A stretch of 11,168 nucleotides of DNA, taken from NCBI GenBank assembly GCA_943326975.2, contig CALPVI020000028.1:1-11168 (forward strand), in the 5' to 3' direction. This document shows positions 1 to 7,998 of this stretch, in pieces. Under the pieces are notes generated by a model. The model worked only from the letters and a program-made list of their open reading frames with translations, ran no database searches and was not told where the DNA came from. This DNA is from Actinomyces viscosus (GTDB lineage Bacteria > Bacteroidota > Bacteroidia > Flavobacteriales_D > Crocinitomicaceae). Every line of letters starts with the position of its first letter. The stretch's first letter is position 1. A program made the translations under genes and the position numbers.

Positions 1-715
1 GGTAATTTGTATTCCTTCAGGTATTACTGAGGTAGAAAAACGTGCTGTACGTGATTCTGCTGAACATGCTGGAGCGAAAGAAGTTTATTTAATTCATGAG
101 CCTATGGCTGCTGCAATTGGTATCGGTATTGATGTTGAAGAACCAATGGGTAACATGATTATTGATATAGGTGGTGGTACATCAGAAATTGCTGTCATTG
201 CTTTAGGAGGAATTGTATGTGATAAATCAATTCGTATTGCGGGTGATGATTTCACAAATGATATAGAGGAGTACATGCGTCGTCAGCACAATATTTTGGT
301 TGGTGAGCGTACTGCAGAGCAAATCAAAATTCAAGTTGGTGCAGCATTACCAGAATTAGATACTCCACCAGAAGATTTTGCTGTTCGTGGACGTGATTTA
401 ATGACAGGTATTCCAAAAGAAATTGTTGTAAGTTACACTGAGATTGCACATGCTTTAGATAAAACAATTTGTAAAATTGAAGAAGCTATTTTAAGTGCAT
501 TGGAGATGACTCCACCAGAATTATCTGCGGATATTTACAAAACAGGAATTTACTTAGCAGGTGGTGGTTCAATGTTGAGAGGTTTAGATAAACGTATCTC
601 TGCAAAAACAAAGTTACCAGTTCATATTGCTGAAGATCCACTTAGAGCGGTAGCAAGAGGAACAAGTATCGCATTGAAAAATGTAGAACGTTACCAATTC
701 TTGATTAAAGATTAA
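1..715 (+). CDS. mreB: Rod shape-determining protein MreB, 3' part (5' end outside window)
   Basis: Actin-like ATPase that polymerises under the inner membrane and guides the elongation machinery (MreC, MreD, RodA, PBP2). The gene is cut by the window edge. The first whole codon is at position 2 and reads VICIPSGITEVEKRAVRDSA, so the frame is open well upstream of the first in-window ATG (104), which is not the start. About 237 residues are visible. MreB is usually about 340 aa, so roughly 105 N-terminal residues, including the first phosphate loop, are missing. Visible landmarks are EPMAAAIG (the family's interdomain segment), the phosphate-2 motif DIGGGT at nt 164-181 and the adenosine motif LAGGGS at nt 554-571. 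The C-terminus is intact and the TAA at 713-715 is followed directly by a terminator hairpin. The downstream mreC/mreD/mrdA/rodA order agrees with the call. The near-unbroken family signature makes it secure. Confidence 0.97.
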   Translation, partial: VICIPSGITEVEKRAVRDSAEHAGAKEVYLIHEPMAAAIGIGIDVEEPMGNMIIDIGGGTSEIAVIALGGIVCDKSIRIAGDDFTNDIEEYMRRQHNILVGERTAEQIKIQVGAALPELDTPPEDFAVRGRDLMTGIPKEIVVSYTEIAHALDKTICKIEEAILSALEMTPPELSADIYKTGIYLAGGGSMLRGLDKRISAKTKLPVHIAEDPLRAVARGTSIALKNVERYQFLIKD

Positions 716-735
716 TATATTTCAATTATATTTGT

Positions 736-763
736 AGTCCCGAGAGATTCTCGGGACTTTTTT
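736..763 (+). terminator. Rho-independent terminator between mreB and mreC
   Basis: A perfect 10-bp inverted repeat, AGTCCCGAGA (736-745) and TCTCGGGACT (749-758), closes a 3-nt loop (GAT) and is followed by an uninterrupted T run (758-763). This is the only strong hairpin plus U-tract I found in the window. The GC-rich stem stands out from the AT-rich background. It starts 21 nt after the mreB stop and its T run ends 11 nt before the mreC ATG. It should therefore act on mreB transcripts and set how much message continues into mreCD-mrdA-rodA. On the opposite strand there is no T run after the stem, so it is directional. Confidence 0.88.
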
Positions 764-773
764 CGTTTATATA

Positions 774-1613
774 ATGCATAATTTAAGGGCTTTTTTTCGA
801 CGTTTTCGAGTATTCTTATTGTTCGTTCTGTTGCAAGTATTTGCCTTGTCAAATTATTTTACTTCTTTAAATTTTCCTCGTTCTCAGTATCTTACAACAG
901 CATCTGCAATAGCAGGTTCTTTTTTAGAAATGGAATATGAATTTACAAAGCATTGGAATTTAGATGTTAATAATCAAAAGTTACAAAAAGAAAACATATT
1001 GCTTCGTAAAAGGATACCAGGTTCTTTCAAACAATTAGAATATGGACTTGTTAAAATAGATGACACTTTATATAAACAGCAATACGAATACATACCAGCT
1101 GTTGTGATTAATTCAACCTTTGATAAACGAAATAATTATTTCACATTAAATAGTGGAAGTTTACAAGGTATTAAAAGAGGTATGGGTGTTTTTTCTGATA
1201 AAGGAATTATAGGAGTCGTTCATAATACAAGTAAAAATTATTCAGTTGTAAAATCTGCTCTTACAGAGAATATTAATATTGATGTTATGATTCAACCTTC
1301 AGGAGCATTCGGTTTGTTGAAGTGGAATGGTAGAAATGCGCGAATTGGTTCTATAGATGGAATTTCCAATGATATTAAAGTCAAGAAATGGTCTAAGGTT
1401 GTAACACGAGGTGGTTCTGGAATTTTTCCAAGAGGAATCATGGTAGGAAGAATCTATAAATTAGGGCCAGTTGAAGGTAAGCCATTGTGGGATGTTTCAA
1501 TTGTTTATTCAGAAGATTACAGAAGAATACAAAATGTATATGTTGTAAAGAATTTATTGCAAGAAGAACAAAATTTAATAGAAAAAACGATTCCTGAGGA
1601 TAAAGAAGAATGA
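774..1613 (+). CDS. mreC: Rod shape-determining protein MreC
   Basis: Inner-membrane protein with a periplasmic body that links MreB to the PBP2/RodA synthase and activates it. The 279-residue protein has a short basic N-terminus with RAFFRRFR, one membrane segment (about 12-31), a helical, probably coiled-coil stretch (about 52-82) and a beta-rich core from about 105 to 265. The core contains the family pattern NSGSLQGIKRGMGVFSDKGIIGVV-like, visible as NSGSLQGIKRG (127-136) then GIIGVV (144-149). The tail is acidic. Length and order are normal for Bacteroidota MreC. The ATG at 774 is chosen because it puts the basic stretch directly before the membrane helix. It lies only 11 nt after the terminator T run with no recognisable Shine-Dalgarno and no room for a promoter in between. 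The stop overlaps the mreD start (ATGA), indicating translational coupling. Confidence 0.95.
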   Translation: MHNLRAFFRRFRVFLLFVLLQVFALSNYFTSLNFPRSQYLTTASAIAGSFLEMEYEFTKHWNLDVNNQKLQKENILLRKRIPGSFKQLEYGLVKIDDTLYKQQYEYIPAVVINSTFDKRNNYFTLNSGSLQGIKRGMGVFSDKGIIGVVHNTSKNYSVVKSALTENINIDVMIQPSGAFGLLKWNGRNARIGSIDGISNDIKVKKWSKVVTRGGSGIFPRGIMVGRIYKLGPVEGKPLWDVSIVYSEDYRRIQNVYVVKNLLQEEQNLIEKTIPEDKEE

Positions 1614-2125
1614 AGATAATTTTAGTACATATATTTCGATTTATTTTTTTCGTACTTGCTCAAGCATTAATTTTCAATAAAATGGAAATTGGTTTGGGAA
1701 TTCATCCGATGATTTATCCATTATTCATTTTATTGCTGCCATTTGAGATAAATGCAATGTTATTATTGGTTATTGCTTGTATAACCGGTTTGTCAATAGA
1801 TGCTTTATCGAATACTTATGGCCTACATACTTCTTCTTTGTTAGTAGTAGCATATTTTAGACCTTTTATTTTTAAGATTTTTGCACCACGTGATGGGTAT
1901 GATTCAAATAAAGAAGGTTCAATTTCAGAAATGGGACAGAGATGGTTTATATACGTATTCGGTATTTTACTTTTAATACATCATTTTTGGTTTTTTACTT
2001 TTGAAATGTTTAAATGGAATGAGCTATTATTCATTTTCCAAAAAACAATCTTGAGTTTACCGATTTCTTACCTTCTTTGTATATTGTTGCAAGTTGTATT
2101 TGTAAGTAAGCCAAAAGAACGATGA
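1610..2125 (+). CDS. mreD: Rod shape-determining protein MreD
   Basis: Small integral membrane partner of MreC in the elongasome. The 171 residues are almost entirely hydrophobic, with about five to six membrane segments and a short soluble loop near residues 90-105 (RDGYDSNKEGSIS). The segment GLSIDALSNTYGLH is the conserved MreD element (G-x-x-x-D-x-x-S/x-x-x-G-x-H), and RPFIFKIFAPRDGY and LIHHFWFFTFE are features I associate with Bacteroidota MreD. Length matches the family (about 160-175 aa). The ATG overlaps the mreC stop (ATGA at 1610-1613) and the TGA overlaps the mrdA start (ATGA at 2122-2125), so mreC, mreD and mrdA look translationally coupled. MreD is poorly conserved, so the call rests on both residues and position. 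Confidence 0.93.
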   Translation: MKIILVHIFRFIFFVLAQALIFNKMEIGLGIHPMIYPLFILLLPFEINAMLLLVIACITGLSIDALSNTYGLHTSSLLVVAYFRPFIFKIFAPRDGYDSNKEGSISEMGQRWFIYVFGILLLIHHFWFFTFEMFKWNELLFIFQKTILSLPISYLLCILLQVVFVSKPKER

Positions 2126-3984
2126 ATTTCGATACAAGAAAGTATGTAATTATAATTTTTATTATTACAGTAGGTATTATTTATATAGTACGTTTATTTT
2201 TCATGCAAGTAATTGATGATACATGGTCATTAAGAGCTCAAGAAATTGCTGAAAAAAGAAAAGAAATCACCCCACCTCGAGGAGCTGTTTTTGATCGTAA
2301 AGGAACTAAAATTGTTTCGAATAGAACTTATTATAACTTAATGATGGTGGAGGAAAACATCACTCATTTAGATACTGCAGCATTTGCAAAATTAATCGGT
2401 TGGACAAAACAAAAAATCAAAGATCGTTTTTATCAAATCAAAAAAGGAGAGGGAACATATTACAATAAGAATACTGGAAAAAGGACCTCTAATTACCAAA
2501 AACAACGTGCATATCCTTTCATTAAAGAGATGACCTTGGAGGAGATTGCTACAATAGCACCTCATTTAGAAGAATTCCCAGGTTTTTACGAGGAGATAAC
2601 AAGTATGAGATGTTATACCTATCCTCATGGAGCCAATGTTTTTGGTTATTTATCTGAAGTTACACAAGAAGAAATAGATGAAGATCATTTTTATAGAAGA
2701 GGAGATAATATTGGAAGAGCTGGTATAGAGCGGTTCTATGAGAAAGAGTTAAGAGGACAAAAAGGTATTAGATATATCGTAACTTCAGCAATGAATAATG
2801 ATGTAAAACCCTATATGGACGGTAAATATGATACGATTGCTCAACAAGGTCCAAATTTAATTTTAGGTTTAGATATTCGTTTACAAGAGTATGGCGAAAA
2901 ATTAATGGCGAATAAACGTGGTTGTATCGTAGCGATTGAACCTTCAACAGGAGAAATATTAGCTTTGGTTTCAGCACCTACGTTTGATCCAAATTTATTA
3001 GTAGGTAAAAGAAATATTTCTATGAATTATCCTAGTCTAGTATTAGATAAAGATATGCCTTTATTTCCTAGACCATTAGCAGCTGAATATCCTCCTGGAT
3101 CTATTTTTAAACTTTTACAATCACTAATTGGACTTCAGGAAGGAGTTATTACTCCAGAGTCAGGATTTCCATGTAACAAAGGAATGGTAGGTTGTCATAA
3201 TCATCCAAGTGCAGGGAATTTACCAGACGCAATAAAGTTTTCATGTAATCCTTATTACTATGCAGTTACAAGAAGAATCTTACAGCAAGGTAAAAAGAAA
3301 AGCGTATTTGCTGATGCCGAAATTGGTTTAAATAAATGGTATGATTACATGTTGAGTTTTGGTTTGGGTCAGAAATTTGATTCAGATGTTACAGGATTAC
3401 GACCAGGATTAATTCCAAATGCTGCCTATTACGATAAATGGTATGGTCATCATCGTTGGGCATTTTCAACGATACGTTCAATCTCAATTGGTCAAGGAGA
3501 GGTGAAATTAACTCCTATGCAAATGGCTAATATTGCTTGCATAATTGCAAATAAAGGTTGGTTTTACACCCCCCATTTTGTCAAATCTATCGGTTCGAAA
3601 GGTCCGTTACCACAATTTAAAAAGAAACATATATCTATGGTGAATCCTTCTCACTTTGAACCGATAATAGAAGGAATGAGACGTGTTGTTTTCGTAAATG
3701 GGGGAACAGGTGGACGTGCTAAAATTAACAATGAAGATAAAATCATTATTTGTGGAAAAACAGGTACTGTTCAAAACCCACATGGAGAAGACCATGCTGT
3801 ATTCACTTCATTTGCACCGATGGAAAAGCCAAAAATTGCTATTGCAGTATTCATTGAAAATGCTGGATTTGGTGGTACATGGGCAGCACCAACTGCTAGT
3901 TTAATGATAGAAAAATATTTGACTGGTAAAGTCAAAGATAAGGAGAAAGAAAAACGTATCATGGAGGCTTCCTTTAAAAATTAA
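2122..3984 (+). CDS. mrdA: Penicillin-binding protein 2 (class B transpeptidase of the elongasome)
   Basis: Periplasmic D,D-transpeptidase that crosslinks glycan strands made by RodA during sidewall growth. The 620 aa begin with one membrane anchor (about 8-28), followed by the PBP-dimer/pedestal region opened by RGAVFDRKG (53-61). The transpeptidase domain carries all three penicillin-binding motifs: SIFK at 327-330 (nucleophile S327, inside YPPGSIFK), SCN at 374-376 and KTGT at 546-549. The segment HAVFTSFAP after KTG matches the usual PBP2 strand (HxxFxxFAP). There is no glycosyltransferase domain, which separates it from the class A protein downstream. Between SIFK and SCN lie C351, C358, H359 and H361, a possible metal site (see findings). 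Length is typical (about 600-650 aa). The start overlaps mreD and the stop is 3 nt before rodA, so PBP2 and its SEDS partner are co-translated from one message. Confidence 0.96.
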   Translation: MNFDTRKYVIIIFIITVGIIYIVRLFFMQVIDDTWSLRAQEIAEKRKEITPPRGAVFDRKGTKIVSNRTYYNLMMVEENITHLDTAAFAKLIGWTKQKIKDRFYQIKKGEGTYYNKNTGKRTSNYQKQRAYPFIKEMTLEEIATIAPHLEEFPGFYEEITSMRCYTYPHGANVFGYLSEVTQEEIDEDHFYRRGDNIGRAGIERFYEKELRGQKGIRYIVTSAMNNDVKPYMDGKYDTIAQQGPNLILGLDIRLQEYGEKLMANKRGCIVAIEPSTGEILALVSAPTFDPNLLVGKRNISMNYPSLVLDKDMPLFPRPLAAEYPPGSIFKLLQSLIGLQEGVITPESGFPCNKGMVGCHNHPSAGNLPDAIKFSCNPYYYAVTRRILQQGKKKSVFADAEIGLNKWYDYMLSFGLGQKFDSDVTGLRPGLIPNAAYYDKWYGHHRWAFSTIRSISIGQGEVKLTPMQMANIACIIANKGWFYTPHFVKSIGSKGPLPQFKKKHISMVNPSHFEPIIEGMRRVVFVNGGTGGRAKINNEDKIIICGKTGTVQNPHGEDHAVFTSFAPMEKPKIAIAVFIENAGFGGTWAAPTASLMIEKYLTGKVKDKEKEKRIMEASFKN

Positions 3985-3987
3985 AAA

Positions 3988-5385
3988 ATGAGACAAGGAG
4001 AAAAAATAACAACTCATTTAGATTGGCCATTATTGATCATCTATTTTATTTTTTTAGCATTAGGTTTAGCGACAGTTTATTCAACAGCATTGAATCCTGA
4101 TCATCCTAATTTATTTGATTTTTCTCAAAAATACGGTAAACAAGTAGTTTGGCTTGGTGTATCCTTGTTTTTAGGTTTATTAGTATTTTTAATAGATTCC
4201 GACATTTATAGAAAATTTGCCGTTCCTATTTACCTTTCTACCTTAGTTTTATTAGTAATAGTATTATTTATGCCGCCTATTAATGGTGCTCGTGCTTGGT
4301 TACAAATAGGTGGTTTTGGTATACAACCAGCAGAGTTTGCTAAGACAGGAACTGCTTTATTATTAGCTAGATACATTAGCTCTTTAAATATTAAAATGCA
4401 AAATTTACAATCGGTTTTGGTTGCAAATACAATCATTTTAGTGCCGATGATATTGATATTACTTCAGCCAGATGCAGGAACATTTGTTGTATTTACTTCG
4501 TTTTTATTTGTAATGTATCGAGAAGGATTAACTTATGACCCATTGGTGTTAAAATTAGTCAATACGATTCCAGGAATAAAATTCAAAGAAACATGGGTTG
4601 GTACTCACTTTATTCCAATTATGTTTGCCGTTGTCTTTTTATGTATCGTTACATTATTATTAAGTAATAACACCTTGTCATTTGGTTTTATGCCAGGTGT
4701 TGAGATTCCAGGTTTTATTGGTGTTGTAATATCGTTGATGGTATTTTGTTTAATCGCTTTTTTCTTCCTTCGATTTATTTCCTCTAAAAGAGAGCGAAGA
4801 AGAATAACAACAGTGATAATATTGGCTTTTGTTTTGTCTACAACGATTGCATCAAGCGTCAATTATTTATTCCAAGGATTAGCAAAACATCAGAAAGACC
4901 GAATCGAATTGTTTTTAGGTTTGCGCGAAGATCCAAATGGCGAAGATTACAATCGGAATAGAGCTATGGCGGCTGTTGGGTCGGGTGGCATGTTTGGAAA
5001 AGGATATACAAAAGCATCAGTAGCAACCGTTGAAAGTAATCATGTACCTGAAAGTGAAACCGACTTTATATTTTGCCCATTTGCAGAAGAATGGGGCTTT
5101 ATGGGAACATTTATTTTGATAGGTTTATATATGTTTATGCTTTTCAGAATCATTATGATAGCTGAAAGGCAGCGTTCTCGATTTAACAGAGTATATGCCT
5201 ATTCAGTGGCAATGATTTTATTTTATCATTTAGCCGTAAATATTGGAATGAATATCGGCTTTGCCCCTGTAATTGGTATACCACTACCATTTTTTAGTTA
5301 TGGAGGTTCATCTATGATGTCTTTCTCAACATTGATGTTTATATTACTGAAATTAGATAGTCAAAGAAATCATGTTTTACAATAA
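3988..5385 (+). CDS. rodA: RodA, SEDS-family peptidoglycan glycosyltransferase
   Basis: Polytopic inner-membrane enzyme that polymerises lipid II into glycan strands, paired with PBP2. The 465 residues contain about ten membrane helices and the SEDS landmarks. INGARAWLQIG then QPAEFAK (98-119) and LQPDAGT (159-165) are present, as are the large periplasmic loop with REDPNGEDYN and TDFIF, and the closing IPLPFFSYGGSS. D315 in EDPNG aligns by motif with the Asp proposed as catalytic in characterised RodA proteins. It is longer than E. coli RodA (about 370 aa), largely from an expanded central region with an extra loop (about 180-207). From memory, extended forms are usual in Bacteroidota. Residues after D315 differ from the common GxGYNxxQS pattern (see findings). 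ATG at 3988 follows the mrdA stop by 3 nt. The stop ends the coupled block, and a 69-nt gap follows. Confidence 0.95.
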   Translation: MRQGEKITTHLDWPLLIIYFIFLALGLATVYSTALNPDHPNLFDFSQKYGKQVVWLGVSLFLGLLVFLIDSDIYRKFAVPIYLSTLVLLVIVLFMPPINGARAWLQIGGFGIQPAEFAKTGTALLLARYISSLNIKMQNLQSVLVANTIILVPMILILLQPDAGTFVVFTSFLFVMYREGLTYDPLVLKLVNTIPGIKFKETWVGTHFIPIMFAVVFLCIVTLLLSNNTLSFGFMPGVEIPGFIGVVISLMVFCLIAFFFLRFISSKRERRRITTVIILAFVLSTTIASSVNYLFQGLAKHQKDRIELFLGLREDPNGEDYNRNRAMAAVGSGGMFGKGYTKASVATVESNHVPESETDFIFCPFAEEWGFMGTFILIGLYMFMLFRIIMIAERQRSRFNRVYAYSVAMILFYHLAVNIGMNIGFAPVIGIPLPFFSYGGSSMMSFSTLMFILLKLDSQRNHVLQ

Positions 5386-5404
5386 AATGAGTTGAAATAA
5401 CTTA

Positions 5405-5434
5405 TTGATTGAATCAAAGATTTCTTTATTTTTA
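5405..5434 (+). promoter_or_regulatory. Weak candidate Bacteroidota-type promoter upstream of the PBP1A-type gene
   Basis: The rodA-PBP gap (5386-5454) is the largest non-coding stretch in the window. It holds TTG (5405-5407) and, 19 nt later, TATTTTTA (5427-5434). The Bacteroidota sigma factor consensus is TTG, a 17-23 nt spacer, then TAnnTTTG, so this matches except for the last base. The TTG sits inside a small palindrome, TTGAT-TGA-ATCAA (5405-5417), which could be an operator half-site pair or chance. In sequence this AT-rich, such matches arise easily, so this is only a candidate start point for separate transcription of the downstream gene. Confidence 0.25.
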
Positions 5435-5454
5435 CATAAAAATTGAATTTTAAA

Positions 5455-7974
5455 ATGAGCAATAATAATAACTCTAAACAATTAGTCTTTACAGATCAAC
5501 AAAAGAAGAAGGCTACATATTTGTTTTGGTTAATCGCAATGTTTCCAATTTTATTGGTTACTTGCTTGTTACTTTTTCAATCTGAAGATGATTTGCCACC
5601 TGTAGCAATGTTGGATAATCCACCTGAATTGCTTGCATCAGTTGTTTTTGCAGATGATGGGAAATCAGAATTAGGAAGATATTGGAAAATTAATAGAACT
5701 AGTGTTCCTTATAATGCGATCTCTCCATTTGTTACAGATGCATTGATTTCTACAGAGGACGAGCGTTTTATTGACCATTCTGGAGTTGATTTCAAGGCGA
5801 TTGGTAGAGCGGTTGTAAGTGTGGGCGGTGCTGGTGGTGCATCAACTATTTCTCAACAGTTGGCGAAACTATTATTTACATTACAACAAAGGGAAAAGGA
5901 AGATATTGCTAGAGCAAATGGCATTGCTTATTCAGGAGGTTCTTCTACTAAAATAGGTAGATTATTTAGTCGTGTAGGGGAAAAAGCGAGAGAAAACTTA
6001 ATTGCAACGCGTTTAGAAAAAAGATATACGAAAGAAGAAATCATTACCATGTATTTGAATCAATTTGATTTCTTGTATAATGCAGTAGGGATTGAGAATG
6101 CTTCAAAAGTTTATTTTAGCAAAAAACCTAAAGATTTATCTAAAGATGAGGCAGCAATGTTGGTGGGTATGTGTAAAAATCCAACTTTATTTAATCCTCA
6201 CTCTTTTCAAATTAAAGATTATAGAAGTTATTTAGCTGAACAAAATGGTGTTCCAGCAAGTTCAATTACTAAAGCTCAAATTCTTGAAAAAAGAGCTGAG
6301 GATAGTATTAGAGCAGTTAATAGAAGAAATCAGGTATTATTCCAGTGGTTAAAAAATAGTAAATCAAAAAGTAGTGCTTTACGTGTTCCTATTACACAAG
6401 AGGAATACGATCGTTTGAAAACAAAACCATTGATTTGTAAATTTCAAGAAGTAGATCACAAAAGAGGTATGGCTCCATATTTTAGAGAAGGTTTACGTAA
6501 AGAATTAACGAATTTACTACTGGAGAAAAAACCAGATGGTACGTTAAAGTACAAGCGTGAAGATGGTGCTCCTTGGGATATTTATAGAGATGGTTTAAAA
6601 ATTTATACTACTATTAATATCGATATGCAAACTCATGCTGAGGATGCTATGAAACGTCACATGAAGGAAAATCTTCAACCAGCTTTTGATGATAATAATA
6701 GAAATGTAAAACATTTTCCATTCTCAAATGATGCTACTGAAGAAGAAATAGATGGAATTATGCGTTCAGCAAGATTAAATTCTTCTCGATATTTAGCTAT
6801 GGAAGCGCAAGGAGCGTCAAATGAACAAGTAAGACAAGCGTTTAGTACACCTGTTACTATGCGTGTATTTACTTGGGATGGAGAAAAAGATACAACCATG
6901 TCACCTGATGACTCTATAAGATATTACAAATCATTTTTACATGCAGGTTTAATTTCAATCGAGCCAGAAACAGGTTTTGTAAAAGCATGGGTTGGTGGGG
7001 TTAGTATTGATCATTTTGCTTATGACCATGTTAGACAAGGAAGAAGACAAGTAGGTTCAACAATTAAACCTTTCGTATATGCTTCAGCTTTAGCAATGGG
7101 TGTCGTGAAGCCTTGTACAATGATTCCTGATATTGCACATTGTGTCGATTTGAGAAATGCTGATGGTATTATTGATGACCGTTGGTGTCCAAAAAATGCA
7201 AGTGGAATGTCTGGAGGTTCATGTTCTGTAGCAAATGGTTTAGCTCAATCAAAAAACAACATAACTGTAGCAGTTATGGCAAAAATGGGAAGTGTTGCAG
7301 GTCCTAAGACAATTGAGAAATTGTTGAAAAACATGGATATTAAATTACCTGCAAATTCAGTAGTTCCAGCTATGTGTTTAGGATCTATGGATTTATCTCT
7401 TTTTGAAATGGTTGGTGCTCAGGCTATGTTTGTTAATCATGGAATTTATAATCGTCCAACAACCATTCTTCGAATTGAAGATAGAAATGGAAATGTTATT
7501 TATAATGCTAAACCTTATTCAAAAGAGGTGTTGAATGAAACAGTTGCTTATGAAACACTTCGAATGATGGAAGGAGTAGTACGTTTTGGTACTGCAGGAA
7601 GTTTGAGAGGTGGTCAATCTTGGGGTAATATTATTGCACCAACAGCAGGTAAAACAGGAACAACACAAAATAATTCTGATGGTTGGTTTATAGGGTTAAC
7701 GCCTGAATTAGCTACTGGAGTTTGGGTAGGAGCGGAAGACAGATCAGTACGATTTAGATCAATGAATTGGGGACAAGGTGCAAGAATGGCATTACCTATT
7801 TATGGTTATTATATGCAGAAAGTATATAAAGATCCAAAAATCGGAATTTCTACCACTGGGTTTACTAAACCAGATGATTTTGATGACAGTGAATTTTCAT
7901 GTAGTGGTCAGATACTTCCACCAGCAGAAGATGAACAACCAGCAGACACACTCGAACAATCATTTGGAATTTAA
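5455..7974 (+). CDS. mrcA: Class A penicillin-binding protein, PBP1A type (glycosyltransferase plus transpeptidase)
   Basis: Bifunctional peptidoglycan synthase anchored in the inner membrane: a GT51 domain polymerises lipid II and a transpeptidase domain crosslinks it. From ATG 5455 the protein has 839 aa. An Asn/Lys-rich cytoplasmic tail precedes one membrane helix (about 20-41). The GT51 domain has EDERFIDHSG with catalytic Glu at E101, STISQQLAK and KAREN (E180 region), then YTKEEIITMYLN. A linker region of about 200 residues precedes the transpeptidase motifs STIK (535-538, nucleophile S535), SKN (599-601) and KTGT (733-736). The C-terminus is an acidic periplasmic tail. An insertion of roughly 30 residues lies between GT51 motifs II and III. 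A TTG at 5443 in frame would add four residues, but ATG 5455 with its A-rich leader is more likely. The symbol is family-level. It sits 69 nt after rodA and 24 nt before scoA. Confidence 0.93.
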   Translation: MSNNNNSKQLVFTDQQKKKATYLFWLIAMFPILLVTCLLLFQSEDDLPPVAMLDNPPELLASVVFADDGKSELGRYWKINRTSVPYNAISPFVTDALISTEDERFIDHSGVDFKAIGRAVVSVGGAGGASTISQQLAKLLFTLQQREKEDIARANGIAYSGGSSTKIGRLFSRVGEKARENLIATRLEKRYTKEEIITMYLNQFDFLYNAVGIENASKVYFSKKPKDLSKDEAAMLVGMCKNPTLFNPHSFQIKDYRSYLAEQNGVPASSITKAQILEKRAEDSIRAVNRRNQVLFQWLKNSKSKSSALRVPITQEEYDRLKTKPLICKFQEVDHKRGMAPYFREGLRKELTNLLLEKKPDGTLKYKREDGAPWDIYRDGLKIYTTINIDMQTHAEDAMKRHMKENLQPAFDDNNRNVKHFPFSNDATEEEIDGIMRSARLNSSRYLAMEAQGASNEQVRQAFSTPVTMRVFTWDGEKDTTMSPDDSIRYYKSFLHAGLISIEPETGFVKAWVGGVSIDHFAYDHVRQGRRQVGSTIKPFVYASALAMGVVKPCTMIPDIAHCVDLRNADGIIDDRWCPKNASGMSGGSCSVANGLAQSKNNITVAVMAKMGSVAGPKTIEKLLKNMDIKLPANSVVPAMCLGSMDLSLFEMVGAQAMFVNHGIYNRPTTILRIEDRNGNVIYNAKPYSKEVLNETVAYETLRMMEGVVRFGTAGSLRGGQSWGNIIAPTAGKTGTTQNNSDGWFIGLTPELATGVWVGAEDRSVRFRSMNWGQGARMALPIYGYYMQKVYKDPKIGISTTGFTKPDDFDDSEFSCSGQILPPAEDEQPADTLEQSFGI

Positions 7975-7998
7975 TTATAACATTAAAAGTATTACAAA

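Noticed and set aside
2768..2977. Minus-strand open frames inside mrdA and similar ones inside mreB, rodA, the PBP gene and around 7865-8104
   Set aside because: They lie wholly or mostly within well-supported + strand genes, show no recognisable motifs, and have compositions expected of antisense shadows.
5405..5427. Possible terminator after rodA: TTGAT-TGA-ATCAA palindrome followed by T-rich sequence
   Set aside because: The stem is only 5 bp and AT-rich and no continuous T run follows directly. The nearby AAAGA/TCTTT pair would close a 2-nt loop. Neither is comparable to the hairpin at 736-763.
5443..5457. TTG at 5443 as start of the PBP1A-type gene, adding four residues
   Set aside because: ATG at 5455 lies in the same frame with an A-rich leader like those of neighbouring genes, and the extra residues add nothing to the domain layout.
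7964..7998. Promoter for scoA in the 24-nt gap and the end of the PBP gene
   Set aside because: A TTG is present at 7964-7966 but no TAnnTTTG-like element follows at a suitable distance.
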